Origin: Solen grandis | Taxonomy: Eukaryota > Mollusca > Bivalvia > Adapedonta > Solenidae | NCBI GenBank assembly: GCA_021229015.1 | Contig: CM037792.1 | Location: 2,092,070 to 2,156,069, forward strand | Reading direction: 5' to 3' | Length of the DNA: 64,000 bases | In this document: positions 12,996-27,300 of the stretch, piece by piece | How the letters are laid out: each line of letters starts with the position of its first letter | Position numbering within the stretch: position 1 is the stretch's first letter | Notes under the pieces: model-generated | Seen by the model: the letters and a program-made list of their open reading frames with translations, nothing else | The model's database searches: none | Told to the model about the DNA's origin: nothing | Made by a program: the position numbers and the translations under genes

Positions 12996-13344
12996 AACAG
13001 CCAAAAAAACTATTTTAACAAAGATATGTTTTGGAAAGTTTGTCAGACAGCAGTGGATCCAGACTGCACAGTGCTACCTCGAACTTTAAGACAAGGTCGA
13101 GTGACCAGGCTCAAATTCTTCCAACAATACTTCACGTTTAGTAATACTTTAAATCTTTAATCAGGTAGAAATGCAATCAACCATTCCTGTTTTATTAACT
13201 ATACTTACCTTATTAACCGATTATGCAGTCATATAAAATATTTGAAAATTTTTAGCAGAGAAACACGAAGTAAGAAAATTCGCCCTTTAATATGTACATG
13301 TTTAGTAAGTATTACTTCACAGTGAGTATTTTGGTTGGGAAAAA

Positions 13345-13464
13345 ATAGTTCCGTTTCTGGTCTCCCGACCGACCCTCTTTTGCACGGCCGACCCTAAAGA
13401 TTTTTTATGCATTATAAAAAAGCTTTTCATTACTTTTTTCTACTTTTCGCATCATTCGAAGGGT

Positions 13465-13512
<48 letters not shown>

Positions 13513-13560
13513 ACCCACCCTCTTTTTTTTCTGACTGGAGACCAGAAACGGACCTTTTTT
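13345..13560. mobile_element. MITE-like element with internal (CA)n
   Basis: Left CCGTTTCTGGTCTCC and right GGAGACCAGAAACGG are exact complements. The element contains an (AC)22 microsatellite at 13467-13510. Confidence 0.65.
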
Positions 13561-13913
13561 TTTAACTTGGTGGAATTTGAGTGAATCACGGCGAAAACCA
13601 CTCGGTGCAAAGGCTCCGTTTCATATAAACCTGATTATATTACAGATGGTTACAACATACTTGATCAAGAATCCAAACTAATTAGCATGATGCAAAGCCA
13701 TTTTCAAAATAGAATTCTACACGTAGTCGCGGAATGCCTGTTTCTAATGTACCTGGTCCTGGTTAAATACATGACAGTCATATCATGTGCGGTTGAGTGT
13801 AAGGCATTTTCTATAAAGAGAATGTAGTTTATGATATACTAACATGTTTATATATGTTATTTTGTTGTTGTTGTTATTAATATTTAATCATTCATGATAT
13901 ATTGGTTGATGAT

Positions 13914-14162
13914 GAATGTTCGGACAATGTCGGTAATTTTCGTAACCGTTCGGGATTGGTCGTAATGATGATTTTTTTTTGTTTTTTGTTTTGTTTTTTT
14001 CCTTCAAAGTAACGATTCATAGGCATTAATAGACAATCTCTTGTGCACAGTTATTAATATTCATTTAATTAAAAAATCGTTTTCTAGCAGCTGTATCTTT
14101 TCTACGAGTAAAGAACGCATAAAGGCGACAAATCCCGAACATTTACGACACCCGAGCATTCT
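13914..14162. mobile_element. Inverted-repeat element
   Basis: CGTAACCGTTCGGGATTGGTCG at left is approximately complementary to GCGACAAATCCCGAACATTT at right. The ~45-base arms enclose AT-rich DNA. Confidence 0.5.
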
Positions 14163-14346
14163 TTCTCATTTTTCTCATTAAGAGTAAGCTAGCGCGGGTT
14201 GATGGGGCTAAAAATATATCCCTAAATTCGCTGAAACCAAAATAAAAAACTTGGCCGTTAGATTAATTGTTTAGAAACTTACCATATTGTAAAGAAACAC
14301 TTGCAATACTTTTTTGATGCACATTACGTCTCGAGACTAAGCCTGT

Positions 14347-14560
14347 TGATGTTTTACAGTTAAATATCGACGCGACAGTATTTCAGCAGATAGGGACTAC
14401 AGGTGGGGGAAGTCTCCGAGTGCTCAGAGGCAGCCGGGTAGAACCACCGACATACCGGAAGCCAGCTGAAAGGCGTTCTCACATGAAAAATCCGTGGGAC
14501 CAGACTGTGATCGAACCCACAGCGGTGGGGGGCTGGGTGATACTTAAACGGCGACTAAAA
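14347..14560 (-). mobile_element. SINE family 2, diverged copy
   Basis: The plus strand shows the same body order (GCGACAGTATTTCAG, CGGGTAGAACCACCGAC, AGCCAGCTGAAAGGC, ATCGAACCCACAGCGGTG) with many substitutions. The open frame over this stretch is incidental. Confidence 0.75.
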
Positions 14561-14882
14561 CCATTTGGACACTACGCCTGTATCCTGGCCAAGGTTCCTG
14601 AAATAAAAATACTGAAGAAAGGTGTTTCTTTTCCATTTGAAATAATTTAAAATTTCTACTCAGTTTGGAAATGAAATAAGGCCATAAAGTCGGATAAATA
14701 TATTATGAGTAATTTTAGTGTAATAAATGGGCATCAGTTATTTCATGCACTTTGATGTTGCATCAGTTTTTTTGGGGGAAGATCCAAAGTACAACCACTG
14801 ATGATTGTTTCCCATTCTTTCATAACCATGCACAAAAAGCAAGCACAGTTGCAATCATACCAACAACATTATATTCATATGT

Positions 14883-15124
14883 TTAACCCTTTCCCTCATA
14901 TAGACTCATTTTGACGCACTCAGTAAGTACCATATAAAGCCTGATCTGCAGAAAACCACAGTTAAACCTTACCAAATTTAATTATAAAGTCCTCATTTCC
15001 AGACCACTGAGGAGCAGCGAACAGCATAAAACCTGACCAGCCTGCGAGTTACTCGCAGGCTGATCTGGTTTTATGCTGTTCGCATAGGTCTTTTCATGGT
15101 GTCCTCTATGAGGGAAATGGTTAA
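14883..15124. mobile_element. TTAA-flanked (piggyBac-like) MITE, full copy
   Basis: Same family as the element in the LINE: TTAA flanks, CCCTTTCCCTCATA-type ends and an internal palindrome around the apex CTGCGAGTTACTCGCAG. Lacks the duplicated left end. Confidence 0.87.
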
Positions 15125-16234
15125 CTTTAACTCTTTCTCCAAATATAAGTAATGATACGCAAAAATAAAACTTTTTCTCAATAGCAATAATCTATAATAT
15201 ATAGTATGATTAAAAGCGTATATGATTTCCCTTAAATTATACATTATCATTCATGTATTTAATTAGCTGAGGCTAAACAGTGTATCACCAAGACTATATA
15301 AATCCTAAACTGTTTTACCTTCCGTTTCCTTGAGTACATGTTGCAAGAAACAATCTTTAGTCAATTTTCAGTTAATCACCAAAATCTTCAATACAAGAGA
15401 AGGGAAACAGTACTTGCTCAGAGTTCACTGTTTACTGATTGTAAACACGTTTTGGACAAAGCATGTTCAAGAGCGACCACAAATAGCTCTTCCATCAGGA
15501 GGAGATTATGAACACGTGTTGGTTTCCAGGTCTGGTTTCCGGAACATCTGTACAGTTTTACCTACCCACTGTGCCTACTTTCATTAGTTTGGATACAACG
15601 GCAAAGATTTGTTTGTCGGTTAGAGAAGAGTTTTTAGGTTCATGATATTTTTGGTGGTTGTCACCAAGGTATTCACGCTAGCAGAGTTATCACTCAGAAA
15701 ATGCATCTCTGTTTCCAAGAAATACAGATGCAGGAGCGTTATGTTTATTTGTTATATGACAAACCCAGGTGAGAGCTCATTCATTGTTAAAACTTCGTGT
15801 ACATCCAGTCGAGAGAGAGAGAGAGAGAGAGAGTGAGATAATCCGCTGAGGACTGGCGGTTTCACATGGTTCTATATAAAAATTAGAAGTCACCCGAAAT
15901 GTGTGGCAAATCAATAGACCTGAAAGTTCAAATTTATCAGAGATTATTTCAATAGAACACCTATTCTATTTACAATTTTAACATGTGCAAAATAAATGGA
16001 ACTATTTGACATAATCAAGTGTTTCCACACATATAGGATGACTTCTAAGTCGGATATAACAGAACAGAACATACATTTATTCGACTTATATTGTACAGTA
16101 CATCGTCATATACATATATGGAAAATCAATTATTTTCAAGTATACAGGGTTAGCCCTTAAGTGATTACATGTGAAGAAAAGTATTTTCTATTTATACAGA
16201 TCTACTTATTAATACTGCCATTACATCAATACAA
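15125..16234. other. Intergenic DNA, only a (GA)n run
   Basis: Short open frames at 15330 and 15642 (plus) show no recognisable domain. Confidence 0.5.
15810..15833 (+). repeat. (GA)n microsatellite
   Basis: Twelve GA units in otherwise featureless DNA. Confidence 0.93.
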
Positions 16235-17287
16235 GAGGGCCAAGATGGCTCTAGAGCTCACTGAAATATATCTATTGCTGACAAACAGATTGCTTTAGAT
16301 TAAGATGATGAGTTAAACAAGTTCAGGATTCTGACCCCATCACAAAGATTTCATCATGACGAAATTATGCAAAGTTTGGATGTTGGACCAATGTTGCCTC
16401 GAGTTATAAACAAGATTTTCTAAGATTTGACCTACTGACCTACATTCTGTCGCCCACCTTTTTCAAATGTTCGAGATTATCGGGAAAACAATCTGACCAT
16501 TGAGAAGATTGGTCAACTGTGGCCTTTAGTGTGAAAAGATTTTTTAAGATTGACCTACTGACCTATTTTCGGTCGGCCGTCCCAGTTTCGAACTGTTCGA
16601 GATATCATCAGACAAATCATTCTGACAAGTTTGAGGAAGATGGATCAAATTGTGGCCTTAGTATGTAAACAATATGTTTCTAAGATTTGACCTATGACTA
16701 CTTTTTGATCCAACCTGACCATTTCGAAGGTTAAATATAATCAAGACAACATTCTGACCAAGTTTGAAGAGAGATTGGATCAAATTGTGGGCCTTAGTGT
16801 TGTAAACAAAATTTTCTAAGATTTGACCTACTGACTAGTTTGATCCAACCTGACCCATTTCGAAAGGTTTCAAGATATCATCAAGACAAACTTTCTGACC
16901 AATTTTGAAAGATTGGATCAAAATTGTGCCTCTATATGTAAACAATATTTCTAAGATTTGACCTACTGACTACTTTTGATCCAACCTAACCCATTATCGA
17001 AAGGTTCAAGATATCATCAAGACAACATTGACCAATTTGAGGAAGATTGGATAAAAATTGTGGCTCTAGTGTGTAACAATATTTTCTAAATTGACTTACT
17101 GACCTACTTTTGATCCAACTGATCCATTTTCGAAAGGGTTCAAGATCATCAAGACAAACATCTGACATTTGAGGAAGATTGGATCAAATTGTGCCTCTAG
17201 TGTGTAACATCAAAATTGTTGACGGAACGGACGACGGACAATCAAGTATCCCAAAAGCTCACCCTGAGCTATGCTCAGGTGAGCTAA
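16235..17287. mobile_element. Non-autonomous element with ~135-bp tandem repeats and 3' hairpin
   Basis: Left end ACAAGAGGGCCAAGATGGCT. About six units carry CTAAGATTTGACCTACTGAC, with unit starts near 16421, 16545, 16681, 16815, 16951 and 17085. The right end is a hairpin, GCTCACCCTGAGC-TAT-GCTCAGGTGAGC, followed by TAAAAA. A hairpin next to a terminal CTAA is Helitron-like. That classification is inference. Confidence 0.65.
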
Positions 17288-17530
17288 AAAAGGAGGATGG
17301 AGTAAAACTTAGATGATGATTATAATAATATTAATAATAATACTAATAATGATGAACTTTGATAATACAAAACAGTCATAGAAAATAGTAAAGATGCGAA
17401 AAAGTCTGAAAAGGTGTGGTGTTTCAATATTATGTATAAAGCACTGGGGGTATGGCTATTATAAAATTAAAATATCTTCTTAAAGGTTTTACAATGCATA
17501 TACAGTTTTTATGTAAAGATATATGTATGG

Positions 17531-17923
17531 TTAAACTGCAACATGGTCTGATAGTATTATAGTTTCTCTCCTTTTGTGAGCTAGTTTAATATATTTACAA
17601 AGGTTCAATAAAGTTTTCCTACTTGTAGAATTAAGGAAGTCTTGGAATTTAATCATGTTTGGTCTCATATAATAAAAACGATTAATAAAGCGTTTACGTA
17701 TGTCACTAAAACATTGACACAGGAGGATGAAATGAAACTCATCTTCTATATGGAAATTGGTAGAACACAGCTGACAGAAACGCTCTTGTCTTGCTAACCT
17801 GTCACGATACCTAGCGGAATTATATCGTAAAGAATTCGCTGAAATACGAATTTTCGTTAGATGCTGACGGAGACAAAATGAGGTTACTAGAAATAGAATC
17901 CATTGCGACATTTCTCCAGACAA
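17531..17923 (-). pseudogene. C-terminal relic of a non-LTR retrotransposon ORF2
   Basis: A 130-residue open frame ends with CQLC, a later H and then C in FHFILLCQCF, a zinc-knuckle-like C-x2-C...H...C arrangement preceded by RISANSLRYNSARYRDR. This pattern is typical of the end of LINE ORF2 proteins. No RT domain is seen upstream of it on the minus strand, so it is 5'-truncated. It lies about 220 bases before the sarcoglycan start, in the opposite orientation. Confidence 0.7.
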
Positions 17924-18144
17924 TAGAAGCCTACGCTCGCTTCGGTAATCAATCGTCTGTAGAAATGTTTTGAAATTAATAGACTCTTAGTGAAAGAAAG
18001 GTTAAAGCCTGATATGCGATTGGAACAAATACCTGAGGGAAAGATTCTCCCTTAGACCATTAAATGTCTTTAAACATGATCTTATCGATCTTTCAGTTTT
18101 TACTCGCCTGATTAGGTTCCCCTGAACAGTTTTGATCAGCCGAG

Positions 18145-18312
18145 ATGGGGAAGGGAAACACGTCGGCAGATTTTACGGCCACTCAACAGCCGGCGGGCAT
18201 CTACGGCTGGAGGAAGCAGTGTCTATATGCTACCATACTGTTCATCCTCATCATCGTCATCATGAACCTAGCCGTCACCATCTGGATACTCCGCGTATTC
18301 AACTTCACCATA
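18145..18312 (+). CDS. SGCD-like: Sarcoglycan exon 1
   Basis: It encodes the 56-residue cytoplasmic N-terminus and the transmembrane segment, and ends in phase 0 at donor GTATGT. TTTTGATCAG just before the start codon could be the acceptor of a 5' untranslated exon, so transcription may begin further upstream. Confidence 0.93.
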
Positions 18313-21300
18313 GTATGTAGCTCTCCGTTCGTCCAGCTGTCTGTCTGTCTGTCTGTTTGTCTGCCTGTACGTCCGTTCGTCTGTTTGTCTTCCTGTCCGT
18401 CCTTCTGTCTGTCAGTCTGTCTGTCTGTACGTCCGTCTGTATATCTGCTCTTATATTCTGTGTTTCTGTTTGGTCAGGTTAAGTATGGCTATGTACGTAC
18501 GTATGAATGTATTCACTATCGATTTCACACATGTTATATACAATGATCTTCTTAGAACAATGATCTTTGTGAGAAATTTATTATTCATATTTTATAACAA
18601 TTATTCATACTGCAAAGATGGTGTCTGTCACTAAATGTGATTTAGGTCAAGATTTGTACAATTATGCTATTTCTAGCAGAGACCGTTGAGGCAAGCACCT
18701 GTTCTCGAAACAACTTAGTACATGTAGTTTACTTCTCTACAGGTTTCCCCATCTGTAAATAGGGGGATTAACTTTAATATTCCTTTGGGATTTTTACTTT
18801 ATGTCTGTTTACAAAATATGCCATAAAATATTATCTTGATAAGCAAAAACAAAGTCAAAGTTAAGTTTTCCTCTTTGATGTAAGTTACTGTAAACGGGTA
18901 ATTATAAAATTTGCAAAGTACCTTTGAGAATGTTGTCTTATTCGTTAAGTCTTCTAATATAAGGCGCCTTAATATTATGTGTTATGTGTTTATATTCATG
19001 TTTATTAGAAGAATTTTATAGGTGGTTCACATTCTTGAGAACAGCGGGTTCGTGCACAGAGTGATATTTTTGAACTACCCCAAGGGAAAATTCGAGATAG
19101 ACAGGATCGCTTTTGTCTAGACGTTGTAGTTTTAAGTGAAATGATTTTTCTTTAACTTTCATGAGTTCATCAGTCGTTTTCACTAATCGCTATGTGCTGC
19201 TAATAATTTCATTATGCTTTCGAAGTCTTTAGAACTTCAAGAAAGATATGGTATTTGTTTTCATGAAAAAGAGAAGGGAAATAACTCTTAAAACAAGTTT
19301 AACAGACTGTTATGCATATCTTTAAGTTATTATTAAAACACAGAGATTGTATTAAGTACTTTTATATGACATTAAAATGCCTTCAATATTTATTTGCTGC
19401 TTAATTAAAACAAGTTGGAATGTCAAAAATGGGATCAAAAGTTGTTAAAAATACTGCAATCTGGCAGCAAAAATGATTGAAATTCTGTCAATGCGGGGTA
19501 AAACGCTCTAAGAAAATATTGCAAAATGCATATCTGATTTACAATTGTTACGTTCTTTCCAATATCCCAAAATTTCGGTAGGTATATCGATAAGATTGTA
19601 TCAATTGGACCGCTTATACCGTATCAGTGAGCTGAATACTTGAACCAATTATTTGATCAAAACTTTGCAATATGTAAAATAGGCCGGCAGACAACAGATG
19701 AACGGATAGATAGATAAATAGGCAGGCAGACAGGCAGCAGGCTGGCAGGCAGGCAGAAAGAAAGAAAGAAAGAAAGATCTTCTTCAGGCTATCCTACCTG
19801 TTTGGAGTTTATGAATATGTATACTATCTAGCCAACTTTCTGTTCACGAAAAACGAAATGTGTCCAGCGGTGATAGAAAACATATGGTTTCTTGATTAAA
19901 AGCACGGGTTACATTGAGTGCCGATATCTTTTTATTATTGACTTGTTACCACTTATTTTCTACAACGTCACTCAGGTCTTTTTGTTCTTTGTTATATTTG
20001 TATGATATAGCCTTTTAATATTATACACAATGTGAAACGTTGGAATGAGTACAGGCTCATGGCAGATTGGGTGTTTAGGTTCGGGGCCTAGAAATATTGA
20101 TAGAATATTGTCCTACGACGGTAACGTTGTGTTGACTTATTTCTTATTTGTATATTAAAATGTAATAAATATGACCCATTTAATGCACAGTTCTAACTTA
20201 ACTCTTTTTGTAGAGGAAAAAGCACCAGCATAAAACAGTTATACATTTGTGAATCTACATACAGGAATATTGATATTTTCGTGCGAGTACTGTGAAACGG
20301 TCCACGTGGCACTAGAATCCACGTTTCTGTACTTATATATAGAACCTTATTCTTGACTTCCTCCAAACCTCTCACAACCGATACCTCTACGACAGGACGG
20401 TCTGTTCGTATACTGTAAAGTCATTAATTTTCGTTGATATCAAATATCGTGGAATCTGAAAATAAGTCAATTTCGTCTGTGTATATTCGATAAATTATGT
20501 TTTACAACATATGAGGTCCATTAAATAAGCAGTTTTCGTGGGGATGGATAATCGTGGAAAAAGTCATCAACGAAATCAACGAAAATTAGTCCCCCACGTA
20601 ATTTAATGATTCTATAGTAACGTGTCTATTATCTGTCGCATTTCTGTGAAACTTAGGATACATGTAACATTTTATTAATATCTTTTTTTGAAAATATTCC
20701 TGGAGCGCAGGTAAAAATATACACTTTTCAACATATCTGAAATTGATGACGATCACGACTAGTCTTGTTTATCGTTTTATATGGATATAAAATCTAACAT
20801 ATATTTCTTGAATGGTTTCTCTCCATTAGGACGGTCTACACATGGGAACAGTCCGTATTACCTCAGAGGGCGTTTTTATAGGCGGACAAGTAGACATCGC
20901 CAAGACTCTGTACACTTCAAACATAATGAACTCTAAAAAGGTAGGTTCTCTTTTTTCTAAATTATCATTTGTATATATACTTATAATATTAATTTTTATC
21001 CTTAAAATTACAAAAAAACAAAACAAAAAAAAAACTACTACAACAAACAAACCAACAAACTCGCAATTGTGTTAAGGACAGCGTGGTATCGTTGGGTAGC
21101 ATACATTTCAATCAGCATTTTATAATAAATACATAAACAACAATAAAATACAAGCAAACAAACACCACCACCAACAACAACTAATCAAAGCATGATGGGA
21201 ACCAATAGTGCTCAAGTGTTTTGTGTTGTACGTTCATTTTATGAAAGCATATTTCTGCAATGTGTTTTTCATAATTTAGTTTACACATATTTAACTGATT

Positions 21301-24300
21301 ATCCTGCCTTTACCGTAAAATCTCCCACTGTTATTACTGATTGTGAGTCACATACATGCACACACGCACGCACACACATACCCGCATGATTCATGCATAT
21401 TTACTTTCAAACAAACACTAGATATAACACTGCGATTAATTTGGGTGTTTCCTGCAGAGAAGAATAAAGCTGTCGTTGTCTTTCACGTTTCACAGGGTAA
21501 ACCTCTCAAGATCAAGTCAAACAAAGACGTTCTGCTAAATGCGGGAGGCACTACAAATGAGAGGAAAAGTAGCCTACATATAGGTAAATATATATCCAAG
21601 GTAAAATCAGTCTTGCGCATAACAACATGGCGCGCATACACACATTTTTTCTCCCCTGAAATGCAGCTCATAATCTGTTTATATCTTAATCCTGGTTTGT
21701 AATTGAAGCTGAAGGTAAAGTGAAAAGCATTCGAAACCAAAAGGGCTCGTTACGTTGTTTGGTGTGAAAATATGCTTATTATACACGTTTTAGTCATGTT
21801 TTGTTTGAATTATAAATTAAAGAAATTGGGATTATAGCTTTAACTCCGATGCAACAGTATGCATCTTACACACATTTGCATCGGACTTTAAGCTTTCGAC
21901 CTTAGATACCTCCATAAAATGATAGAAACGTGTACATGTATATTTACTATCCAAACAATGTTACGAGCCCATTTGTTCGAAACTATGCTGCGGCCTGAAA
22001 TTTCACATTGACATTGGATATAATGCAAAAATTTACAAAAATACAACAACAACAGTAGCAACAACAACACATTTTATTCTAAAGTAACAATACGTTTCAT
22101 ATACATTTCAAAGCATTTACATTCACTTCCTGAATTTTTAATATTATATTGTAAAATTTCCATTTTAAAATGTTCGTGTGAAAATTTTACTTTTCATATC
22201 TGAAAGATTCAAAAATTGATTTTCATGGTTTTGCGATTTGAATTATATGAACTAATTATGAAACACCTCAATTCTTAGAAAATATATGTTTTACGGATTC
22301 ATTACTTTGAAATAAAACAATTTAACATTTTAGTACAAAACTTATTCTTTTAAATGAATGTGAAGTTACTTTTTTGAGTATTTTTGTATATAGCGTGCTA
22401 GGTTCTCAGTACTTTTTGGGGATAATTCTGCATTCCGTACAATAAATCAATAACTCTGGGGGGATAATTCTGCATTCCGTACAATAAATCAATAACTCTG
22501 GGGGGATAATGCTGCATTCCGTACAATAAATCAATAACTCTGAGTAGTTTTTCGGTTACCATGAACCATGATCTATCTACCTACACAAAAATTGCATGTT
22601 TGCTTGGATACAGTATTTCAGTCATTTATTCTATAAATTAAAGTTTCCAAAATGATTGAAATACTGTCGGTGAAACGTTAAAACCCAAAGAATCAAACTA
22701 CATGTATTGAACTTAACATTTTCAAAGTTTTCTAGGGGATCGGCATATTCCATCGTCGGATAATCCAAGAATGCCATATACGCTATTCTCCATTCAAGAA
22801 TTGAGTGAGAGTACCGGAAAGAATGTCCGACGATAGCATATTCCTAAACGCAAATGTTAACTCTAATACGTAGATTCGTTGGTTTTAAGCAATGGGTTAT
22901 TTCCCCTGCATAGCATTTTTGTACAATCTAGCTAATGTTTTTGTTTTTACAATCATATTGTATGTGTCATCTGTGATATGTTCTAATGCACAATTCTATA
23001 TGTGGCAGGCAGGAAATCCGTGGAACTGACTTGTGACGAATTCGTGGTGCGAGATTATGACGGAAGAAATAAATTAAAGGTGACCGATAGAGAAATTCAG
23101 TATGGAATGGACGAAATAAGATATAGCGGTAAATCTAGGATCAGTATGATTCTATAAAAGTTAAGCTCTCTCTCTCTAATATTTAAAGAAGCTCTCTCTC
23201 TCTCTCTCTCTCTCTCGCTCTCTCTCTCTCTTAGACTAATATCCTCCATTTCAGAATATTTCAAATCTCATCCCCTATCTCTAAATATTTAATCCTCTCT
23301 CTTTCAGGACATATATAAAAGCTGGTTTAATTGAATCTAGCATACAAGTATAGATCTATTCACATTCGTAAATAGTCACCCAAATTGTATTTTTGAATAA
23401 GACTGATATGTATTCAAAAAAATATTAGATAAGGCAAATTATTTTTATGTTGAGGAAATCACACTTCATTTCTGGTAAAACTCTTGCAGGCAAAGCCGTG
23501 TTTAATGGGAGTGTCGAGACGCCAAATATACGAGGACCATACAAAGGTTCTCTCAAGTAAATACTTTTCTTTTATCTAGAACTTTCAGTAGAAGACTGGT
23601 AAACAGTATATTTACTTTTCAATAGATATTATAATAAGAATAATAAAACTACTTTTCCGTATATTTTACGTCGATTGGGAAACAAGTTCTTTACTTATAT
23701 TCATCCCTCTCGACGGCTCCTGGATTGAACCAGTACTTTGTTTCGGGGAAGGTCATGAAGAATTCTCCTCCAATGGGGTTCGAAGCAACAACCTTCGGAT
23801 CCGTAGTCGGGTATGTTGCCACTTGGTTATAATACCAAGTTCTTTTGGTCCCACATCTACAACCAAGTCATGTTACTTTTTGTTTATGTCTTTTTTTTTT
23901 TAATTTTCTTCATTAAATAGCAATATACTTGAATATACAATCAATTCTGTATTAAGCGACCAAGCAAAAAGACAAGTGGCCGCTTATAGCAGGTGGTTGT
24001 TTAATTGGGGCTTAATGAAACTAAATGCATATTTTTGAAACATAAAGCCAACTGCTTAATATAGGTTAGCCAGGTTTGGGTGGACGTTAAGTTGATCATT
24101 ATAAATAACAGCCGTTGTATCACATGGCTTAATTAATTGCAAGACTTATCGCCTTTTGACATTCCCAATCAAATCAGTCAGTTGTCTTACCGTATCTATC
24201 GTTCCTGTATTCTCTAATGTTGATCTTGGGTAACAATAAACAACGCTCTGTTCTTAAATACGTAGAAGAAAAGGCTACTTTTCTGGGAGTTTTGCTCCTT

Positions 24301-27300
24301 AAATGGTTCAGTGTTGCAAACTTCGAATCCACAGTCATTATGTTACTATCGTTACTAACACGAGTTCAAAGCTTGTGGGTTCGATCCCTGTTTGGGGAGT
24401 GGGGTCAAGAATCCCACAAGACCTTCTAGGGCGCAAAGTACTGATCCAACCATCGGGGTAACAAGTATAAGTTGTAAAGTCCAGTAAAAGAAAAGAAATA
24501 ATTCAAAAGTACAGTGTTACCAACACGGTTTCCAACAGTACTCAATCTGTTAGTAACACTACACATCATATATTTTTTTGAAATCAGATATATTTATTCG
24601 TTTATAACAATTGTCATTTACACGTATATAATTAAAAATCAGTTCTTTGTTGTTATTTTAGGTCACTGTGTAAATTAGATATATTTCGTTACTTTAATAA
24701 AATAATAATCAAGGTGGCATTTAAAAATTCTATATTATTTAAAACTTATATTTATATAACGTAATGATGAGATAAGACCTTCTATATGCTATGTAATATT
24801 CTCACATATTCACATCATACTGATTTCACTATGTTTGTATTGTCTCCGCATGCCATTGTAAATGTTGATATTTATGGTGATGGGCGGAGTGCCTAAGCCT
24901 ATAATAAAATTATGTTCTGTTCTGTTCATAATCCTGTGATTGTTTGATATCAGACTGGAGTCCTCATCAAGTTCCATAATCGTCTCTGGTAACGAGACAG
25001 TTCTCCTGGAAGCACCGGAGGGAAGTATCGAGATGAAAAGCTCCGACAGCATGTTATTCCAGGCCAACAAAAAGGTAGGCGTGTTGTTGTTGTTCCACCA
25101 CTTGGCAGTATTTCTGTCACTTGGAAACAACGCAGTCTGTATACGAGGTATGATCAAAACGTTCTCGGCCTCGTGTCCTTAGGAATACACAGTGGTGAAA
25201 ATTTTGCCTCTATTTTTCAGTGTAATCTTCCTTATAATCTTTATCTACTTTCTCCAATGCTGTCCTTACAGAAAAGAATTCTTCACCATGATCTCCCATG
25301 AACTAATTTACTGCAACTATGACACATTCGTTGTCACCGAAATCTCCTGCCGCGAAGGTTGGATATTATTTTTGGGGAAAAGATAACAAGAAATGTCTTT
25401 AAAAAAGATATTCGGAGTAGGATGAAAGAAAAACGAGATTTCCAGTCTTCTAGAACATTCCGAGGAAAAGTGCGCGAAAGACCGATGCACAACAAATTTA
25501 GTACGCTCTAGAAATAGTTCAGTATTTTTTCTATGAAATATACTTATTTATAGACGGTAATACAAGAAATCATATCTGTAAATAGGCTTGTTTGATATTT
25601 GTTCATATCATTATTGCATATGACAAAGCGTTATTAGTTGTTTTGGTTTTGGCGAATTAATTTTCAATGAGAGCATCTCGGCAGGCTGGAAGAATTCAAT
25701 ATACATAGTAATTAAGGGGTTTCATGTCATAACACGGTGGATTCTTTTTTGTTGTTTTAAATCATTTTCACAAAGTAGCATTCCTCAATTGATGGAAAAG
25801 GATTGTATTTAACTTACTGAAATCACTTTCATGTTTACATCAAAAAGAAAAGTAATAACACCAAGCTGAATGATATATACAAGCTGCACCCCTTATTTAC
25901 AGTAATTTTATAGTCCATAACGATGTGTTAACCAATAACAGGAGTCCTTTTATTCAGCTTAGAATTATTTACCGCTGTTAGCGTACATTTGATTGGTTTA
26001 AGATGCGAGTTGAAATCGAAATTATACAGCTACGCCGAAAAACCGACAATCTTCAATAAGATTAAAACATCGACTGATTAGGTATTGATTAATATTGGGC
26101 CGAGAGAACTCTTTAACATACCTCTTATAGCGATAGATTTTATTTTAATCAAGGGACCGAATTCATAAATCTCCTTAGGAAAAAGATTACCTTAGTTGCT
26201 AAGATTTTCCTTAAATCACATAGATTTCCCTTCGTTGTTAAGGATTTACTTTAGTCTTACACCTTAGAATATTTATTTAAGTAAAGGAATTATTTTCATT
26301 TAAATCTAAGAAACTTATTGAACCAGAAGGTCTTATTTAACAAAAATGGAATGTTCAATTAAATATACCGACTGAGTTTATTTTCGAGGATATTCGTAAA
26401 GCACTGAAAAGGATAAGATAGATTAAATATGGTTTCATGGTTTCATCATCCCATATACCTCGGATAGGCAGGCATGATATTCGAAAAAAAAAAAAACAGT
26501 CATCGAAATATTGCTATTTAGTGAACTTCCGATTAATGAAATGTATCATGTAACATGTCTTACCTGTCAATGTATCTGTCGTAGCATACAATGTTCATGT
26601 TTTACGTTAAACAAGGGCAGTCAACGTAGCTAGTATACACGTTTCCCTGTAAATGTCATGGTCATGTAGCTGTTGTGACATATACAATGTACCTGTTACT
26701 CGTAAATACACTAATCATTGTAGAATACATGTTTCCCTGTAAATACCATGGTCAAAATAGCTGTTAAAGCATACAGTGTACCGGTTTAACGTTAATTTAA
26801 TGGATGTACATTTTTCCCAAAGGCAATGTATCTGTTGTGGCATACAATGCACCTGTTACATGTTAATACAAAGGTCAGTGTAGCATACACGTTTCCCTGT
26901 AAATACCATGGTCAATGTATCTGTTGTGGCATACAATGCACCTGTTGCATGTTAATACAAAGGTCAGTGTAGCATACACGTTTCCCTGTAAATACCATGG
27001 TCAATGTATCTGTTGTAGCATATAATATACATTTTTCACTTTAACTTGACTTGACTTGACTTGACTATTTGGGTTTACCGTCGCTTCGACAGTATTTCAG
27101 TCATATAGCGACGTCCAGCTAATTACAGGTGGAGGAAGACCCCGAATGCACGGAGGCATCCGGGTAGAACCACCGACCTACCGCAAGCCAGCTGGAAGGC
27201 TTCCTCACATGAAAATCCGAATGACCCTGCCGGGATTCGAACCCACGCGGTGAGGGGCTGAGTGAGTGTTAAAGTCAGCGACTTTACCCTCTCGGCCACG

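Noticed and set aside
14420..14650. 76-residue open frame
   Set aside because: It lies mostly within a diverged family 2 SINE.
18313..18546. Extension of sarcoglycan exon 1 into a cysteine/valine-rich repeat frame
   Set aside because: It is the CTGT microsatellite after a good GTATGT donor. The family continues at 20830.
25272..25358. Exon-like open stretch in sarcoglycan intron 6 with AG and GT at its edges
   Set aside because: Its open frame needs a phase-2 entry, but exon 6 ends in phase 0. Exon 6 joins exon 7 directly and then aligns well to the family without it.
26540..27031. Regularly spaced repeats, considered as a CRISPR array
   Set aside because: The repeats are contiguous ~89-bp units without distinct spacers, in an animal intron.
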